Origin: CAYLLT01 sp964591605
GTDB taxonomy: Bacteria > Planctomycetota > Phycisphaerae > UBA1845 > PWPN01
Length of the DNA stretch: 16,619 bases
Direction: 5' to 3'
Assembly: GCA_964591605.1 (NCBI GenBank)
Contig: CAZQEN010000157.1
Location: 1 to 16,619, forward strand
The notes beneath the pieces were generated by a model that saw nothing but the letters and a program-made list of their open reading frames with translations, was not told the origin of the DNA and made no database searches. The translations under genes were made by a program, and so were the position numbers. Positions within the stretch are counted from its first letter, which is position 1; every line of letters starts with the position of its first letter. Below are positions 5,506 to 13,734 of the stretch, in pieces.

Positions 5506-6438
5506 ATGCGACGCGTGAACTTCGGAAACCTCTGCGGGCCAATACCTCGGGCGATGAGCCTTTGTGCGCTGTCCGCAGCGCTCGCCGCCGGCTGCAGTGT
5601 CGAGGCGCCCGCGAGACCATCATGCACCACCCCACCGCCCCTCAAAGTGGTACTCGTCATCGAGGAGAATCACGGATACTCCCAGATCATCGGCAATCCG
5701 GACGCCCCGTACATCAATCGCCTGGCCGGCGAGGGCGCGAGCTTCTCGCGATCCTTTGATGTGACGCATCCGAGTCAACCAAACTACCTGGCCCTGTTCT
5801 CCGGATCGACGCAGGGAATCACCGACGATCAGGTCCATCCGCATGACTTGTTCAACACGCCAAACCTCGGGTCCAAACTCCTCGCAGCAGGTCTGACGTT
5901 CGGCGGCTACTCGGAGGGCTTGCCACAGGCCGGTTCCGACGTTGAGGACGCAGGGGACGATGCCACCGGACTTTATCGACGCAAACACAACCCCTGGGTC
6001 AACTGGCAGGACGATACCGTGCCGCTCCCGCCAGCAAAGCTCCCGCCTTCGGTCAACCTGCCGTTCACCGCCTTCCCCGCTGATCCGGATCAACTGCCGA
6101 CCGTGGCCATCGTCGTGCCCAGCCAGAGGCACAACATGCACGACGGGTCCGTGGCCGAAGCCGATTCCTGGCTGCAGCAGAACATCGAGCCCTTCGTCCG
6201 ATGGGCCCGGACACACAACGGCCTGCTGATCCTGACCTGGGATGAGGGTGGCCTGCCGGAATTCGACAGAATCCCCACGATTCTTCACGGACCAATGGTC
6301 CGAACGGGAATCTACGACGGCGTGGTCAATCACTACAGCATGCTGCGAACCCTGGAGGACCTGTTCGGCCTCCCTCACGATGGCCAGACGCCATCGGCCG
6401 GTCCGGTGCAATGCGATGTCTGGGCGTCCGCGGGCTGA
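5506..6438 (+). CDS. Exported phosphoesterase (acid phosphatase / phospholipase C family)
   Basis: A 310-residue protein of the metal-dependent phosphoesterase family that includes AcpA acid phosphatase and bacterial phospholipase C. It would remove phosphate from, or cleave, phosphate esters outside the cytoplasm. Signature segments are VVLVIEENHGYSQIIG (48-63; E54 and N55 as likely metal ligands), THPSQPNYLALFSGS (87-101; S90 in the nucleophile position), RHNMHDGS (208-215), LTWDEGG (243-249; D246, E247) and NHYSMLRTLEDLFGLP (275-290). The N-terminus has a hydrophobic stretch ending LAAGC (C30), a weak lipobox, so it may be a lipoprotein. The start at 5506 has a modest AGG site; 5554 (MSLCALSAALAAGC) is an alternative. 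The length fits the shorter family members. It stands alone on the plus strand, 53 bases before the next gene. Confidence 0.85.
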   Translation: MRRVNFGNLCGPIPRAMSLCALSAALAAGCSVEAPARPSCTTPPPLKVVLVIEENHGYSQIIGNPDAPYINRLAGEGASFSRSFDVTHPSQPNYLALFSGSTQGITDDQVHPHDLFNTPNLGSKLLAAGLTFGGYSEGLPQAGSDVEDAGDDATGLYRRKHNPWVNWQDDTVPLPPAKLPPSVNLPFTAFPADPDQLPTVAIVVPSQRHNMHDGSVAEADSWLQQNIEPFVRWARTHNGLLILTWDEGGLPEFDRIPTILHGPMVRTGIYDGVVNHYSMLRTLEDLFGLPHDGQTPSAGPVQCDVWASAG

Positions 6439-6491
6439 TGGGTACCTGCAACTCGTGAGAAGGTTAACGGATACATTGGAGGATATGTGAG

Positions 6492-7796
6492 ATGCCTGAA
6501 AACCAGCGGATCAGCCGCCGTCAGTTTGTAGGGGCGCTGGGAGCCGCGGCCGTCGCCGCACCGGCCATCGTCCCGGCCGGCGTCTTCGGCCGGGGCGGCC
6601 GATCCGCCCCCAGCGAGCGGATCACCGTGGGCTTCATCGGCGTCGGGAAAATGACCAACGATTACCACCTCCCCGAGCTGCTCAAGTGCCCCGACGTGCA
6701 GGCAGTGGCCGTCTGCGACGTGGACACCAGCCGCCGCCTCCACGCCCAGCAGCGCGTCAACGATGCCTACAGCCAGAACACCGCCTACCGCGGCTGCATG
6801 GCCTGCAACAACTTCCGCGAGCTCCTGGCCCGACCCGACATCGATGCAGTGGTCATCGCCACCCCGGAGCACTGGCATACCATCCCGCTCGTCGAGGCGT
6901 GCAAGGCCGGCAAGGATGTCTACTGCGAGAAGCCGCTCACCCTCACCCTCGCCGAATCGAAGTTGTGCATCGAGGCCGTGAGAAAGCACAACCGCGTCAT
7001 GCAGACCGGCAGCCAGCAGCGCTCGAACGTGTTCGGCCAGTTCCGCGAGGCCTGCGAGTTCATCCGCAGCGGGCGGCTCGGGGCCATTCATCGCGTGACC
7101 GTGGGCGTCGGCGGCCCCAGCGAGCCGTGCCGGCTGCCGGGCGAGGAGCCCGAGCCGGGCCTCGACTGGGATCTGTGGCTCGGCTGTGCGCCGAAACGGC
7201 CGTACAACCAGATCCTCAGCCCGCGCGGCGTGCACAAGCACTTCCCCGGCTGGCGGCAGTACCGCGAGTACGCCGGAGGCGGGCTGGCCGACATGGGCGC
7301 CCATCATTTTGACATCGCCCAGTGGGCCCTCGGCATGGACGCCTCGGGGCCGGTGACAGTCATTCCGCCGGAGGATCCGAAAGCCCAGAGCGGCGCGAAG
7401 CTCCTCTACGCCAACGGGATCGAGATGGTGCACGGCGGGCCGGGCGGCTGCACGTTCTACGGCGAGAAAGGCACACTCCACATCGACCGCGGCGTGCTCA
7501 AGAGTGATCCGGAGGACCTGATCAAAGAGCCGCTCGGTGCGAACGAAGTCCATCTGCCCAGATCGCCCGACCATCACCGCGACTGGCTCGACTGCATCCG
7601 CTCGCGCCGGCGGCCCATCGCCGACGTCGAAATCGGCGCCCGCACCGTCGCCATCTGTCACCTCTGCAACCTGGCGTACTGGCATCACCGGAAGCTGAGC
7701 TGGGACCCCGCCCGGTGGGAATTCGTGGGCGACGACCAGGCCAGCCAGTGGCTCGACCGCCCGCGGCGCGACCCGTGGCAGTTGCCCAGGCTGTAG
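6492..7796 (+). CDS. Tat-exported Gfo/Idh/MocA-family oxidoreductase
   Basis: A 434-residue NAD(P)-dependent dehydrogenase-fold protein, probably acting on a sugar or sugar derivative outside the cytoplasm. The N-terminus has a twin-arginine signal (ISRRQFVGALGAAAVAAPA, residues 7-25), so it is exported folded with its cofactor. The Rossmann segment is ITVGFIGVGKM (44-54). The family hallmark CEKPL (145-149) holds the usual catalytic Lys K147. The C-terminal domain contains GGGLADMGAHHFDIAQWALGM (262-282), the substrate-side motif of the group. A GGAGG ribosome site lies 9 bases before the ATG. Exported members of this family are greatly expanded in planctomycetes and often sit near sulfatases and glycan enzymes. 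The gene runs towards the secreted glycan-binding genes on the minus strand, which may be a functional link, but its substrate is not readable. Confidence 0.92.
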   Translation: MPENQRISRRQFVGALGAAAVAAPAIVPAGVFGRGGRSAPSERITVGFIGVGKMTNDYHLPELLKCPDVQAVAVCDVDTSRRLHAQQRVNDAYSQNTAYRGCMACNNFRELLARPDIDAVVIATPEHWHTIPLVEACKAGKDVYCEKPLTLTLAESKLCIEAVRKHNRVMQTGSQQRSNVFGQFREACEFIRSGRLGAIHRVTVGVGGPSEPCRLPGEEPEPGLDWDLWLGCAPKRPYNQILSPRGVHKHFPGWRQYREYAGGGLADMGAHHFDIAQWALGMDASGPVTVIPPEDPKAQSGAKLLYANGIEMVHGGPGGCTFYGEKGTLHIDRGVLKSDPEDLIKEPLGANEVHLPRSPDHHRDWLDCIRSRRRPIADVEIGARTVAICHLCNLAYWHHRKLSWDPARWEFVGDDQASQWLDRPRRDPWQLPRL

Positions 7797-8099
7797 CGAC
7801 GCCCGGTCTGCCGCCAGGACCCGCACATCCGACGGCCTGGCTGCCCTCAACCGCCGGGCGGCTGGTCGGGGCCGCCCCTGCAGGGGAGAAACAGGTCGAT
7901 GTCAGCGCTAAGGACTGAATGTCTAAACAATGCCCGATGACCCAATGCCTGATTGTCCAACCGCCGCAACGACCCCGCGGACAGGAGGCATTCGGCATTC
8001 AGTCATTTGGGCTTCGTTAGACATTGGGGCTTAGTCATCAGGATTTCGGGCTGCGGGCTTCGTCATTCGGGTTTTCCGTGAACACGCTCCGCGGCCAGC
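7797..8099. other. Convergent intergenic region
   Basis: About 300 bases between two gene ends that face each other. It contains the perfect palindrome CCCCTGCAGGGG at 7875-7886 and a run of short 'cattcgggcttcgt'-like units (listed as a repeat). No gene is seen. Confidence 0.5.
7918..8085. repeat. Degenerate short-unit repeat with inverted ends
   Basis: AATGTCTAA at 7918-7926 is the reverse complement of TTAGACATT at 8017-8025, and the bases inside are also partly inverted (AATGCCCGATGACC against GGCATTCAGTCATTTGGG). From about 8003 onwards units such as CATTTGGGCTTCGT, CATTGGGGCTTAGT and GGGCTTCGTCATTCGGG recur. This kind of 'cattcgggcttcgt' filler is known between planctomycete genes. It could form a hairpin ending transcription from both sides. 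Its wider copy number cannot be seen here. Confidence 0.5.
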
Positions 8100-9528
8100 C
8101 TACGGGGAACTCGGCACCCGCTGCGGCTTCTCATACTCGGCCGCCATCTTCACCGGCAGGCGGAACACATCGCCCGCCTTATTGCAGAANNNNNNNNNNN
8201 NNNNNNNNNNNNNNNNNNNNNNNNNNNNNNNNNNNNNNNNNNNNNNNNNNNNNNNNNNNNNNNNNNNNNNNNNNNNNNNNNNNNNNNNNCATCATGCAGA
8301 CCGTCCGGCCGGGGTTGTAGTACGTGTGCATGAACAGGAAACCGTGGCCGGGCAGGTGCCAGGGCTGCGGATACGAGAAGTTCCCGGTCCACACGAGCTC
8401 GAATTCATCGATCGAGTACGGCTTCTTGCTGCGCGAGATGTACGACGGCCGGCCGCGCCCGTGGCTGCTCGAGAAGATCCAGATGATGCCCTGATCGTCG
8501 ACGTTGATGACCGGATTGTCGTGGGCATCATCCGTCTTCTTATCGAGCAGGATCGTCGGCCGGGGCACCGTCCCCGTGGCGTGATCGAAGTACGAGACCA
8601 TGTGGATCAGCCGCGTGTTCGAGTCGTGCGTCGTCCCGCCGTAGCAGAAGAACGTCTTATTCACTTTCGGCACGTACCAGGCGTAGGGGCTGTGGTTGGC
8701 CGGGTAGGTGCCCATCCCCCCGCTGTATTTGTACACGTACTCATCGCCCGAAGGCTGGTTCATGTACCAGATGCCGCGGTAACCGTCGTCTTTCGCGTTG
8801 ATGAGCACGTTTTTGGCGTCAGCTTCGCTGCGCTGAACGCGCGCGGCGATCGGCGCGGCGGCGGACTGCGGCTTCCAGCCGTCCGCCGTGAGTCCGGCGG
8901 GCATCCAGCGTGCGAGCAGCCCGTCATCGAGCGCGCCGCCGGCCTTGCCGGCCGCGACGGCGGCCACCTCGGCGTCGGTCAGCGCGCGCTTCCAGATACG
9001 GACATCGTTCATGCCGCCCTTCAGGAAGCGGTCGTGGCTGTTCAATGCACCGATGAAAAGCGGACCTTTCAAATCATTCATCCGGCCGGGCGCGGAGGCG
9101 CTGTCTTGCAGTTTGCCGTTCAGATAGACCTTGACGGCCTTTCCGTCGTACGTGCCCGCGTAGTGAGTCCACGTTTTTGACGAAGGCGGCGGAGCGGACG
9201 CGTAGACGTACGCTCCCGACGTGCGGCCGACGAGCATGCGAACCTTGCCGCTAAACAGGTAGAAGGTAAAGCCGCTGTTGGCCTCGCCGATATTGAGGAA
9301 CACCTGGGATGTCGTGGTGTCGGCAAGGTTCACCCACGCGGCCACGCTGAGCGCCTGATCGTTGATCGCCAGGGCCCCGGCCGCCGTGGCGTATGCCGTC
9401 GATCCGTCAAAGGCCACGCCCTCCGATGGCGGGTCGATCCCTGCACTCGCCGCGAATGCAGCATCCCCCGTCACGAGCGACACGGTACAAGTCAGACACA
9501 CAGCGACCGCAATGCAGGCTCGCCACAT
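8100..9528 (-). CDS. Secreted LamG + BNR_4 propeller protein, interrupted by assembly gap
   Basis: An exported protein with a glycan-binding module and a propeller domain. The first 413 residues are readable (9528 down to 8290). A signal peptide (1-26, ending AAFA) is followed by a LamG/concanavalin-like domain (about 36-193; SVAAWVNL, THYAGTYDG, VRIWKRALTDAEV). Then comes a BNR_4-type beta-propeller from about 246 (DDGYRGIWYMNQ, GGMGTYPANHSPYAWYVP, SYFDHATGTVPRPT, DDAHDNPVI). The 100 Ns at 8190-8289 then break it. Left of the gap the minus strand reads FCNKAGDVFRLPVKMAAEY to a TAG at 8100-8102, matching the propeller's last blade in the neighbouring 1307-residue protein. The two parts lie in different frames across the N block because the gap length is arbitrary. 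The ribosome site is weak. Whether the propeller is a lyase, hydrolase or binder is unknown. Confidence 0.8.
8190..8289. other. Assembly gap (100 N)
   Basis: Exactly 100 Ns, the conventional filler for a gap of unknown size. It lies inside the LamG + BNR gene. Comparison with the paralogue suggests about 0.7 kb is missing. Confidence 0.98.
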
Positions 9529-9611
9529 GAGCGTGGTTCCCGTTCAGGTTGAGATGGTTGGCACGGGAGGCATCCTGCGCCTCTCCGCGGGTCGGGCCCC
9601 GAATCCGGATT
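9529..9611. other. Short intergenic spacer
   Basis: 83 bases between two minus-strand genes. A perfect 12-base palindrome, GAATCCGGATTC, lies at 9601-9612 directly after the upstream gene's TAG. It is too short and U-poor to call a terminator. The two genes could be co-transcribed. Confidence 0.35.
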
Positions 9612-12600
9612 CTACGGCGCGCACGCCGGCCACAGCGGCTGGGTCCACGGGACATCGGGGCCGGTGACGCACTTCAGGAACTCCGTCAGGTCCGCGGTGT
9701 CCACCGACGCGCTCCCGTCGCGATCGTAGCACAGGCACGCGCTGTCCGTCGAGGCGGTGAAGGGATGAGCACCCGTGATGCACCGCTGAAATGCGCCGAA
9801 GTCATTGGCATCGACATCACCGTCCGCGTCCGCGTCCGCGAAGGGGTAGCGGCACTCGGGATAACACGGCTCCTGCTCCGGTGCAGCCACCGGCAATAGG
9901 AACTCCGCGGGCGACAGCGCGCGATCGACGATCCGGATCTCGTCGAGCATGCCGTAGAAACCGCGGTCGGCCACACCGTCAGTCCGGCCGTTGCCAATCG
10001 CGATGGTGGCCGGCCCCGCCGCCGCCAGCGAGGCGCCGGGCACCTGCCCTTCGAGCTGGCCGTCCAGATACCAGTGAATCTCGACGCCGTCATACACGAG
10101 AGCGAAGTGATGCCACGTGCCGGCCTGAATCGGCGTGACGCCCAGCGCCTGCAGGTCCTGGTTGTCCTGCGTGCGCCAGTAAACACCAAGCACGTTGCTG
10201 GAGCCGGACGCGTGCAGCCCGATGGCCAGGCGCGATTCGCTATCGAGCGCCGACCGCTTCTGCGTCACCAGGCGTCGGCCGACGGACGCGGGAGACGTGA
10301 TCGGCCCGACCTCCGAGGTGTTGAAGAAGCCTTCGAACGTCACCTCGTCCTGCAGTGAGCCGGCATCGCTGGCCAGGTGCGTATCGATGCCCGCACTGCG
10401 ATCATCGGGCAGTGCCATGGCGAAACTTCCCGCGGCGCCGCCCGGGGCGCTGCCGACACCCGGCTGACCGTACGCGACATACGTAAGCCCCGGTCCGGCG
10501 CTGGTCCCGTCGCGGCCGTGGATATTCTCGATCGCACCGCAGACACCCGAATCGGCGAGATTGTGGCTCGCCGCAAAACCGGACTCGGCCTCGAAGCCTG
10601 AACACCACAGGATCGAGCCGCCGCTCGCACCGCAGGAGGCATCACACGATCCGCCGTTGAGCAGGAAGCTCGCAGGGGCCAGCGCCTGGTCGGAGATCCG
10701 CACCTCGTCGATCACGCCGTAGAAACCGCGGTCGGACTCGCCGGACACGCGGTTATTCCCGATGCTCAGAACGGCGGATCCGGCCGGGATCAGATTCGTC
10801 GGCGTGACCTCCCCCTCCAGATCGCCGTCGAGATACCACTTGAGCAGACTGCCGTCGTACACCAGAGCGAAGTGATACCACGTATTGGTCTGGATCGGCG
10901 TCACGCCGAACTCGAGATGGTTCACCGCGTCGGTATCGTGCCAGAAGACGGAGAGGACGTTGGCCTGCCCCCCGCCGCTTCCGATCGGTGCGTTGGGGTC
11001 AGTGACTGCGGCATACGTGTTACCGACGCGAATCTCGTCGATCTCGCCATTCACCAGTTGGTTCCCGATGATCACACGCATGTGGGAAAGCGTCACGCTG
11101 CTGTTCGTGCCGGTGATCGTGCTGGTCAGATTCCAGGCACCCGGCTCGGTCGTCGGCACGTTGTCGCCGGGGCCATAATAGTTGAAAAACACGTCATCAT
11201 CGCCGGAATGCGCGAGGACTTTCCCGATCACCAGGTAAGTTGTCCCCGCCATCACCGTCCCCGCCGCGTTGGCGCCGGCATTGAGGAAAAACTGCGTTCC
11301 GCTGGTCATTCCGAATCGGGTCACCTGGGTGCCCGACGATGGCGTGAAGTCAATTTCCAGGTTCCGGGCACTGGCCGGACTGGTGATCGCCGTCTTCTTC
11401 ATCAACGCGCTGAAATACAGGACGGCCCCCTCCTGCGTCAGGTTCAGCGAGCGGCTCAGCGGCCGGATCGCCTCGTGAGACGCGCCGTCGGCCGTATTGA
11501 CGCCGCTGATGCGCGAACCGGCGGTCGCGAAGAGCGGCGACGGCAGGCTCACGCCGTCGTTGGTCAGGAATGCGAAATCGGCGTCGGAATCGTCCCACGG
11601 TCCCCCCCATCCGATCCCGCCACTCCGGCCCTGTAACACGGCGCCAGCGTAGTTGAAGCCTTCATAATCGAAGAGGCCGTCCGAACCGGCCACCGTCGTG
11701 CCGTGCAGACCGATCGCCAGCCGCGACGAACCGTCGTCGCCGCTGCGCTTCTGCGTCACCAGCCGGCGGCCAACGAAGGTGGGTGACGTGATCAGCGCAG
11801 CGTCCGGAGTGCGGAAGAAACCCTCGAACGTCAGGGCATTCTGGAGATTCCCCGCATCGCTCGCCATCGTGGTGCTGATGGCCACCGTGCGGTCATCGGG
11901 CAGGGCGGCCGCAAAGGCGCCCGCCCCGGCGGCGGGGGCCGCGCCCGCGTTGGGCTGCCCGTAGGCCGCATAGGTCAGAGGCGACGCGCCGACGGCCAGC
12001 CCGCTCACGCCGGCCGGGTTACGCACGCCGGTGATGGTCTGGCCATGAGCGACCGCTCCGGCCGCCAGCGTCTCGAACGGCGAACGCCACAGCGGCGAGA
12101 GCGGACCGGATCCAGCGCCGAAGTCGGTGATGCGCTCCGGGCGGGCCGAGTCGCCCGACATGCTCACCGGCAGCCGCCACACGCGCGCGCCGGCGCGATT
12201 GCAGAAATAGAGCCGAGAGTCGGTTTTCATCAGCGCGTGGCCGTCAGCCCAGAAGGCATAGAACGGATCGCGGGCGTGCCGTGGACGCCGCACGTACGAG
12301 TGGTTATACAGACTGCCCGTCGTGACATCGCGCACCCTGGTCCACGTCGCCCCCTTGTCATGGCTGATCCACATGGCCACCTCGCCGCCGGTGCCGTAGA
12401 CCTGCGGGCCGTTCTCCGTCGGCCCCAGGATGCGCAGCGTGTCGCCCTCTATATAGAGGTTCCCGACGTCGTAGTTGTGATCGCCGGTGGTCACCACGCT
12501 GTACACCCACTGCTGACCCGTCCAGCGGGCCAGCCGCCACGTCCGCGGATCGCCCCCCGGTCCCGCCGCATAGTTCTGAGAGGTGATGTAAAGAATATAT

Positions 12601-13535
12601 GGGTTACCCTGCTCGTCGAGGTTCGTGTCGTTGATGTAACAGAGCAGGCCCTGCGCCTGGTAATCCACCAGGAGCGCCGGATTATTGACCGTGCTCAGCG
12701 GCGTGGTCAGCGGCGTGCCATCCACCGTGGTCCAGGTCTGGCCGCGGTCCGTCGTCTGCATGTAGTAAAGGTTCGTGCGCAGGTCGACGTTGCCGCCGGG
12801 ATGATAATTGAAGGCGGTGCCGATTTTGCCGCCGCGCTCCATGCTCGTCTGGTAGTGGCCGCCGAAACCGGCCATCTTCTGGTGCGCCGACCAGTTCACG
12901 CCGTCGGTGCTGGTCGCCCAGTAGAGTTCACGCCCCGCCGTGTACTTGGTGAACATGTGCAGAAACACCGGCGCGGTAACGCCGTCGTCGAGGTACCAGG
13001 GCTGGGGGTACGTCCGCTGATCGGTGAGGACGTGTTCGAACTCGTCGGTCGAATAGGGCGCCGTGCTGCGGTAAATGAAACCCGGCCGCGCCGTGGCCCG
13101 CCCGCTGATGAATACCCAGAGCCGCCCGTCCCGGTCGATCAGCAGTGCCCCGTTGTCGTGCGGATCGTTGATCCCGACCTTGTGGTAGACGACCGTCGGC
13201 CGCGGCACCAGGCAGGTCGCGTGGTCATACCACGAGGCCATGATCAGCAGGTCGCCGGTCGCATCGTCCACTCCCCCGTAGAGGAAGAACGTCTTATCGA
13301 CGGCCGGAGCGTAGATCGCGATCGGCACGTGATTCGCCGTGTACGTGCCCAGTCCGCCCGAGTACTTCGGGCCCCACTCGTTCGCCTGACCGATGCTGAA
13401 CCAGATCCCGCGGTAACCGTCAAGCTTCGTGTTGGTGTCCACCGCCCGGGCTGCACCGTTGCAGATCGCCAGGCCCAGGACCGCCGCCGTCAGCACCGAC
13501 ATACGCTGGGTGCGGCTCTTGCCATACGTGACCAT
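9612..13535 (-). CDS. Secreted BNR_4 + nested LamG + LamG + dockerin protein
   Basis: A 1307-residue exported protein. The signal peptide is residues 1-31 (ending GAARA). A BNR_4-type beta-propeller spans about 37-457: YRGIWFSIGQ, GGLGTYTANHVP, SWYDHATCLVPRPT, NDPHDNGALLIDRDGRLWVF and a final LYFCNRAGARVWRLP. The first LWRSPFE-type LamG module runs from about 483 to 955 and is interrupted at about 616-850 by another concanavalin-like domain (LFDYEGFNYAG...GWGGPW... to VTDPNAP). A second, uninterrupted module follows (about 977-1215). The end is a dockerin-like pair of calcium loops (DADADGDVDANDF and DRDGSASVDTADL, about 1232-1290). The start at 13535 is chosen over 13628 because of a purine-rich GGAG/GGGAG site just upstream and the signal peptide it gives. 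It is co-directional with both neighbours and probably acts on or binds extracellular glycan. Enzyme activity is unproven. Confidence 0.88.
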   Translation of the reverse strand: MVTYGKSRTQRMSVLTAAVLGLAICNGAARAVDTNTKLDGYRGIWFSIGQANEWGPKYSGGLGTYTANHVPIAIYAPAVDKTFFLYGGVDDATGDLLIMASWYDHATCLVPRPTVVYHKVGINDPHDNGALLIDRDGRLWVFISGRATARPGFIYRSTAPYSTDEFEHVLTDQRTYPQPWYLDDGVTAPVFLHMFTKYTAGRELYWATSTDGVNWSAHQKMAGFGGHYQTSMERGGKIGTAFNYHPGGNVDLRTNLYYMQTTDRGQTWTTVDGTPLTTPLSTVNNPALLVDYQAQGLLCYINDTNLDEQGNPYILYITSQNYAAGPGGDPRTWRLARWTGQQWVYSVVTTGDHNYDVGNLYIEGDTLRILGPTENGPQVYGTGGEVAMWISHDKGATWTRVRDVTTGSLYNHSYVRRPRHARDPFYAFWADGHALMKTDSRLYFCNRAGARVWRLPVSMSGDSARPERITDFGAGSGPLSPLWRSPFETLAAGAVAHGQTITGVRNPAGVSGLAVGASPLTYAAYGQPNAGAAPAAGAGAFAAALPDDRTVAISTTMASDAGNLQNALTFEGFFRTPDAALITSPTFVGRRLVTQKRSGDDGSSRLAIGLHGTTVAGSDGLFDYEGFNYAGAVLQGRSGGIGWGGPWDDSDADFAFLTNDGVSLPSPLFATAGSRISGVNTADGASHEAIRPLSRSLNLTQEGAVLYFSALMKKTAITSPASARNLEIDFTPSSGTQVTRFGMTSGTQFFLNAGANAAGTVMAGTTYLVIGKVLAHSGDDDVFFNYYGPGDNVPTTEPGAWNLTSTITGTNSSVTLSHMRVIIGNQLVNGEIDEIRVGNTYAAVTDPNAPIGSGGGQANVLSVFWHDTDAVNHLEFGVTPIQTNTWYHFALVYDGSLLKWYLDGDLEGEVTPTNLIPAGSAVLSIGNNRVSGESDRGFYGVIDEVRISDQALAPASFLLNGGSCDASCGASGGSILWCSGFEAESGFAASHNLADSGVCGAIENIHGRDGTSAGPGLTYVAYGQPGVGSAPGGAAGSFAMALPDDRSAGIDTHLASDAGSLQDEVTFEGFFNTSEVGPITSPASVGRRLVTQKRSALDSESRLAIGLHASGSSNVLGVYWRTQDNQDLQALGVTPIQAGTWHHFALVYDGVEIHWYLDGQLEGQVPGASLAAAGPATIAIGNGRTDGVADRGFYGMLDEIRIVDRALSPAEFLLPVAAPEQEPCYPECRYPFADADADGDVDANDFGAFQRCITGAHPFTASTDSACLCYDRDGSASVDTADLTEFLKCVTGPDVPWTQPLWPACAP
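10986..11690 (-). repeat. Inserted concanavalin-like domain, copy 1
   Basis: This segment encodes residues 616-850 of the 1307-residue protein and aligns without gaps to 15100-15807 in the neighbouring gene. By eye well over two thirds of the residues are identical; shared stretches include GSRISGVNTADG, TQVTRFGMTSGTQFFLNAG and GNQLVNGE-DEIRVG. The DNA is also visibly similar. It sits inside a LamG domain, between the strand SRLAIGLHG and NVLSVFW. Confidence 0.75.
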
Positions 13536-13638
13536 GTCCGACTCCCTCCCCCTCCGACCGCCATGAGGCAAACGCATGATGAACACACCTTCCCCGTCCG
13601 CGAGCGCCTGCTCCGCGTCAGGAACCATCTGTGAGCGG

Positions 13639-13664
13639 CACGGGCGATGGGCTCACCGCCCGTG
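13639..13664 (-). terminator. Hairpin between two large genes
   Basis: CACGGGCG (13639-13646) pairs perfectly with CGCCCGTG (13657-13664) around a 10-base loop. It lies 71 bases after the stop of the 871-residue gene in its reading direction. No T run follows, so it may be a weak terminator or an RNA-stabilising structure in a shared transcript. Confidence 0.35.
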
Positions 13665-13734
13665 ACCGTGGCGGCCCGGGCGACCGGCAGGATGCCCACG
13701 CCGCCGCCAGAACTACTGTGCCGGACCGCCTCCG

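Noticed and set aside
6375..7850. Minus-strand open frame of 491 codons opposite the Gfo/Idh/MocA gene
   Set aside because: The plus strand has a Tat signal, Rossmann motif and catalytic EKP. The minus frame is an Ala/Arg/Val-rich shadow.
7875..7886. CCCCTGCAGGGG palindrome as a terminator
   Set aside because: It has no loop bases and no following T run; it may be only a chance GC-rich palindrome.
12045..13634. Very long plus-strand open frame opposite the 1307-residue gene
   Set aside because: It is antisense to a gene with clear domains, signal peptide and ribosome site. Its translation is rich in Arg, Val and His, typical of high-GC shadow frames.
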